Shown one piece after another: positions 5,095 to 5,532 of a stretch of DNA of 5,532 nucleotides (position 1 is its first letter; every line of letters begins with the position of its first letter). The stretch is from Legionella genomosp. 1. GTDB taxonomy: Bacteria; Pseudomonadota; Gammaproteobacteria; Legionellales; Legionellaceae. The translations under genes and the position numbers were made by a program. The stretch covers positions 1 to 5,532 of the forward strand of contig CAMDMN010000163.1 in NCBI GenBank assembly GCA_945901965.1. Direction: 5' to 3'. The notes under the pieces were generated by a model. It had not been told where the DNA came from, ran no database searches, and was given only the letters and a program-made list of their open reading frames with translations.

Positions 5095-5124
5095 ACAGGT
5101 GAATAAATTGCCTAACCCACCTGT
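5095..5124 (-). terminator. Hairpin after the DUF945-like gene, possible terminator
   Basis: ACAGGTG (5095-5101) and CACCTGT (5118-5124) are perfect inverted repeats around a 16-nt loop, just past the stop codon of the upstream gene. On the minus strand the stem is followed by TATTTAACTT, only moderately T-rich. It could separate that gene from fis, with leaky termination likely. Confidence 0.45.
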
Positions 5125-5131
5125 CACTAAA

Positions 5132-5532
5132 TTAAAATTGAATCATGGCAGCATTAAACGGCTTACCGTTAACTGTCAATTGCCCTTCTGCAAATTTAAC
5201 TTCTATAACATATTCAGTACCTTTTACAATTAACAATCCAGATTTAACCATGGCTGCTAAATTCTCATCTACCTTAGCATGAGCTTGCTCTTCTAACTCA
5301 GTCGCAGTCAATGATTTGCTTGGCTGCTTCTGAATAGCTTGTGATGCATCTGTCGGTACTGGATGTGATGGTGCCCCTTCTAAAGCTTTAACTTCTTTAG
5401 TCTTTGCATCATTTACATTAGCAACCGCCTCTGCCTGCTTAACAGGTTCTTCTTTATTAGAACTTATCATTTGTTTAACTAATACATCTTGCATCGCGGG
5501 TCCACTTAAAAGTTTTTGTTTTGCTGATTCAA
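5132..5532 (-). CDS. C-terminal part of a YdgA-like (DUF945) protein, 5' end outside window
   Basis: The frame stays open to the right edge: twelve codons (ESAKQKLLSGPA) precede the first internal Met at 5494, so the gene is partial and that ATG need not be the start. The visible 132 residues begin with a Lys/Glu/Ala-rich stretch containing a Pro/Ser/Thr-rich linker (APSHPVPTDASQ, QKQPSKS). An acidic helix follows (ELEEQAHAKVDENLAAMVKSG), then a two-strand end, GLLIVKGTEYVIEVKFAEGQLTVNGKPF. That ending, with a Tyr strand followed by GxLTVNGKP, resembles from memory the C-terminus of E. coli YdgA and other DUF945 proteins, which are poorly characterised envelope-associated proteins. Only the tail is seen, so the family call is moderate and function is unknown. 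It lies upstream of fis in the same direction but is separated by a hairpin and the fis promoter. Confidence 0.6.
   Translation of the reverse strand, partial: ESAKQKLLSGPAMQDVLVKQMISSNKEEPVKQAEAVANVNDAKTKEVKALEGAPSHPVPTDASQAIQKQPSKSLTATELEEQAHAKVDENLAAMVKSGLLIVKGTEYVIEVKFAEGQLTVNGKPFNAAMIQF

Overview
The window comes from an AT-rich gammaproteobacterium. The evidence is a full-length Fis-type nucleoid protein, a LolB lipoprotein, an E. coli-like ribose-phosphate pyrophosphokinase, and a tRNA-Gln placed just ahead of prs as in many gammaproteobacteria. Low GC, many A/T-rich spacers, short palindromic repeats and eroded gene order would suit a host-associated lineage such as the Legionellales. 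That placement is inference; no marker here fixes the taxon.

Layout. Positions 1-63 hold the right part of a palindromic repeat cut by the window edge. On the minus strand, coaD (CoA synthesis) is followed by ggt (periplasmic gamma-glutamyltransferase), with a 4-nt GTGA stop/start overlap. Divergently on the plus strand come lolB (outer-membrane lipoprotein receptor), a tRNA-Gln(UUG) with a strong-looking promoter of its own, and prs (PRPP synthase) with a separate promoter. A 356-nt convergent gap (4370-4725) contains no gene. It holds two GTAG-headed REP-like hairpins in inverted orientation, a perfect 27-bp-arm palindrome of the same family as the one at position 1, and the fis terminator. 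On the minus strand follow fis (93 aa) with a clear sigma70-type promoter, and the 3' end of a YdgA/DUF945-like gene that runs off the right edge.

The genes are mostly housekeeping: CoA, PRPP, lipoprotein sorting, glutamine decoding and nucleoid control. GGT can release glutamate and the cysteine-containing dipeptide from glutathione, and cysteine is also consumed in CoA synthesis, so coaD-ggt coupling is metabolically plausible. No new multi-gene system is visible. The parts most worth a second look are non-coding: a long imperfect inverted repeat enclosing the prs promoter, a terminator-like hairpin right at the predicted start of the tRNA-Gln transcript, the two repeat families packed in the convergent gap, and the absence of ispE from the expected lolB-ispE-tRNA-Gln-prs block.
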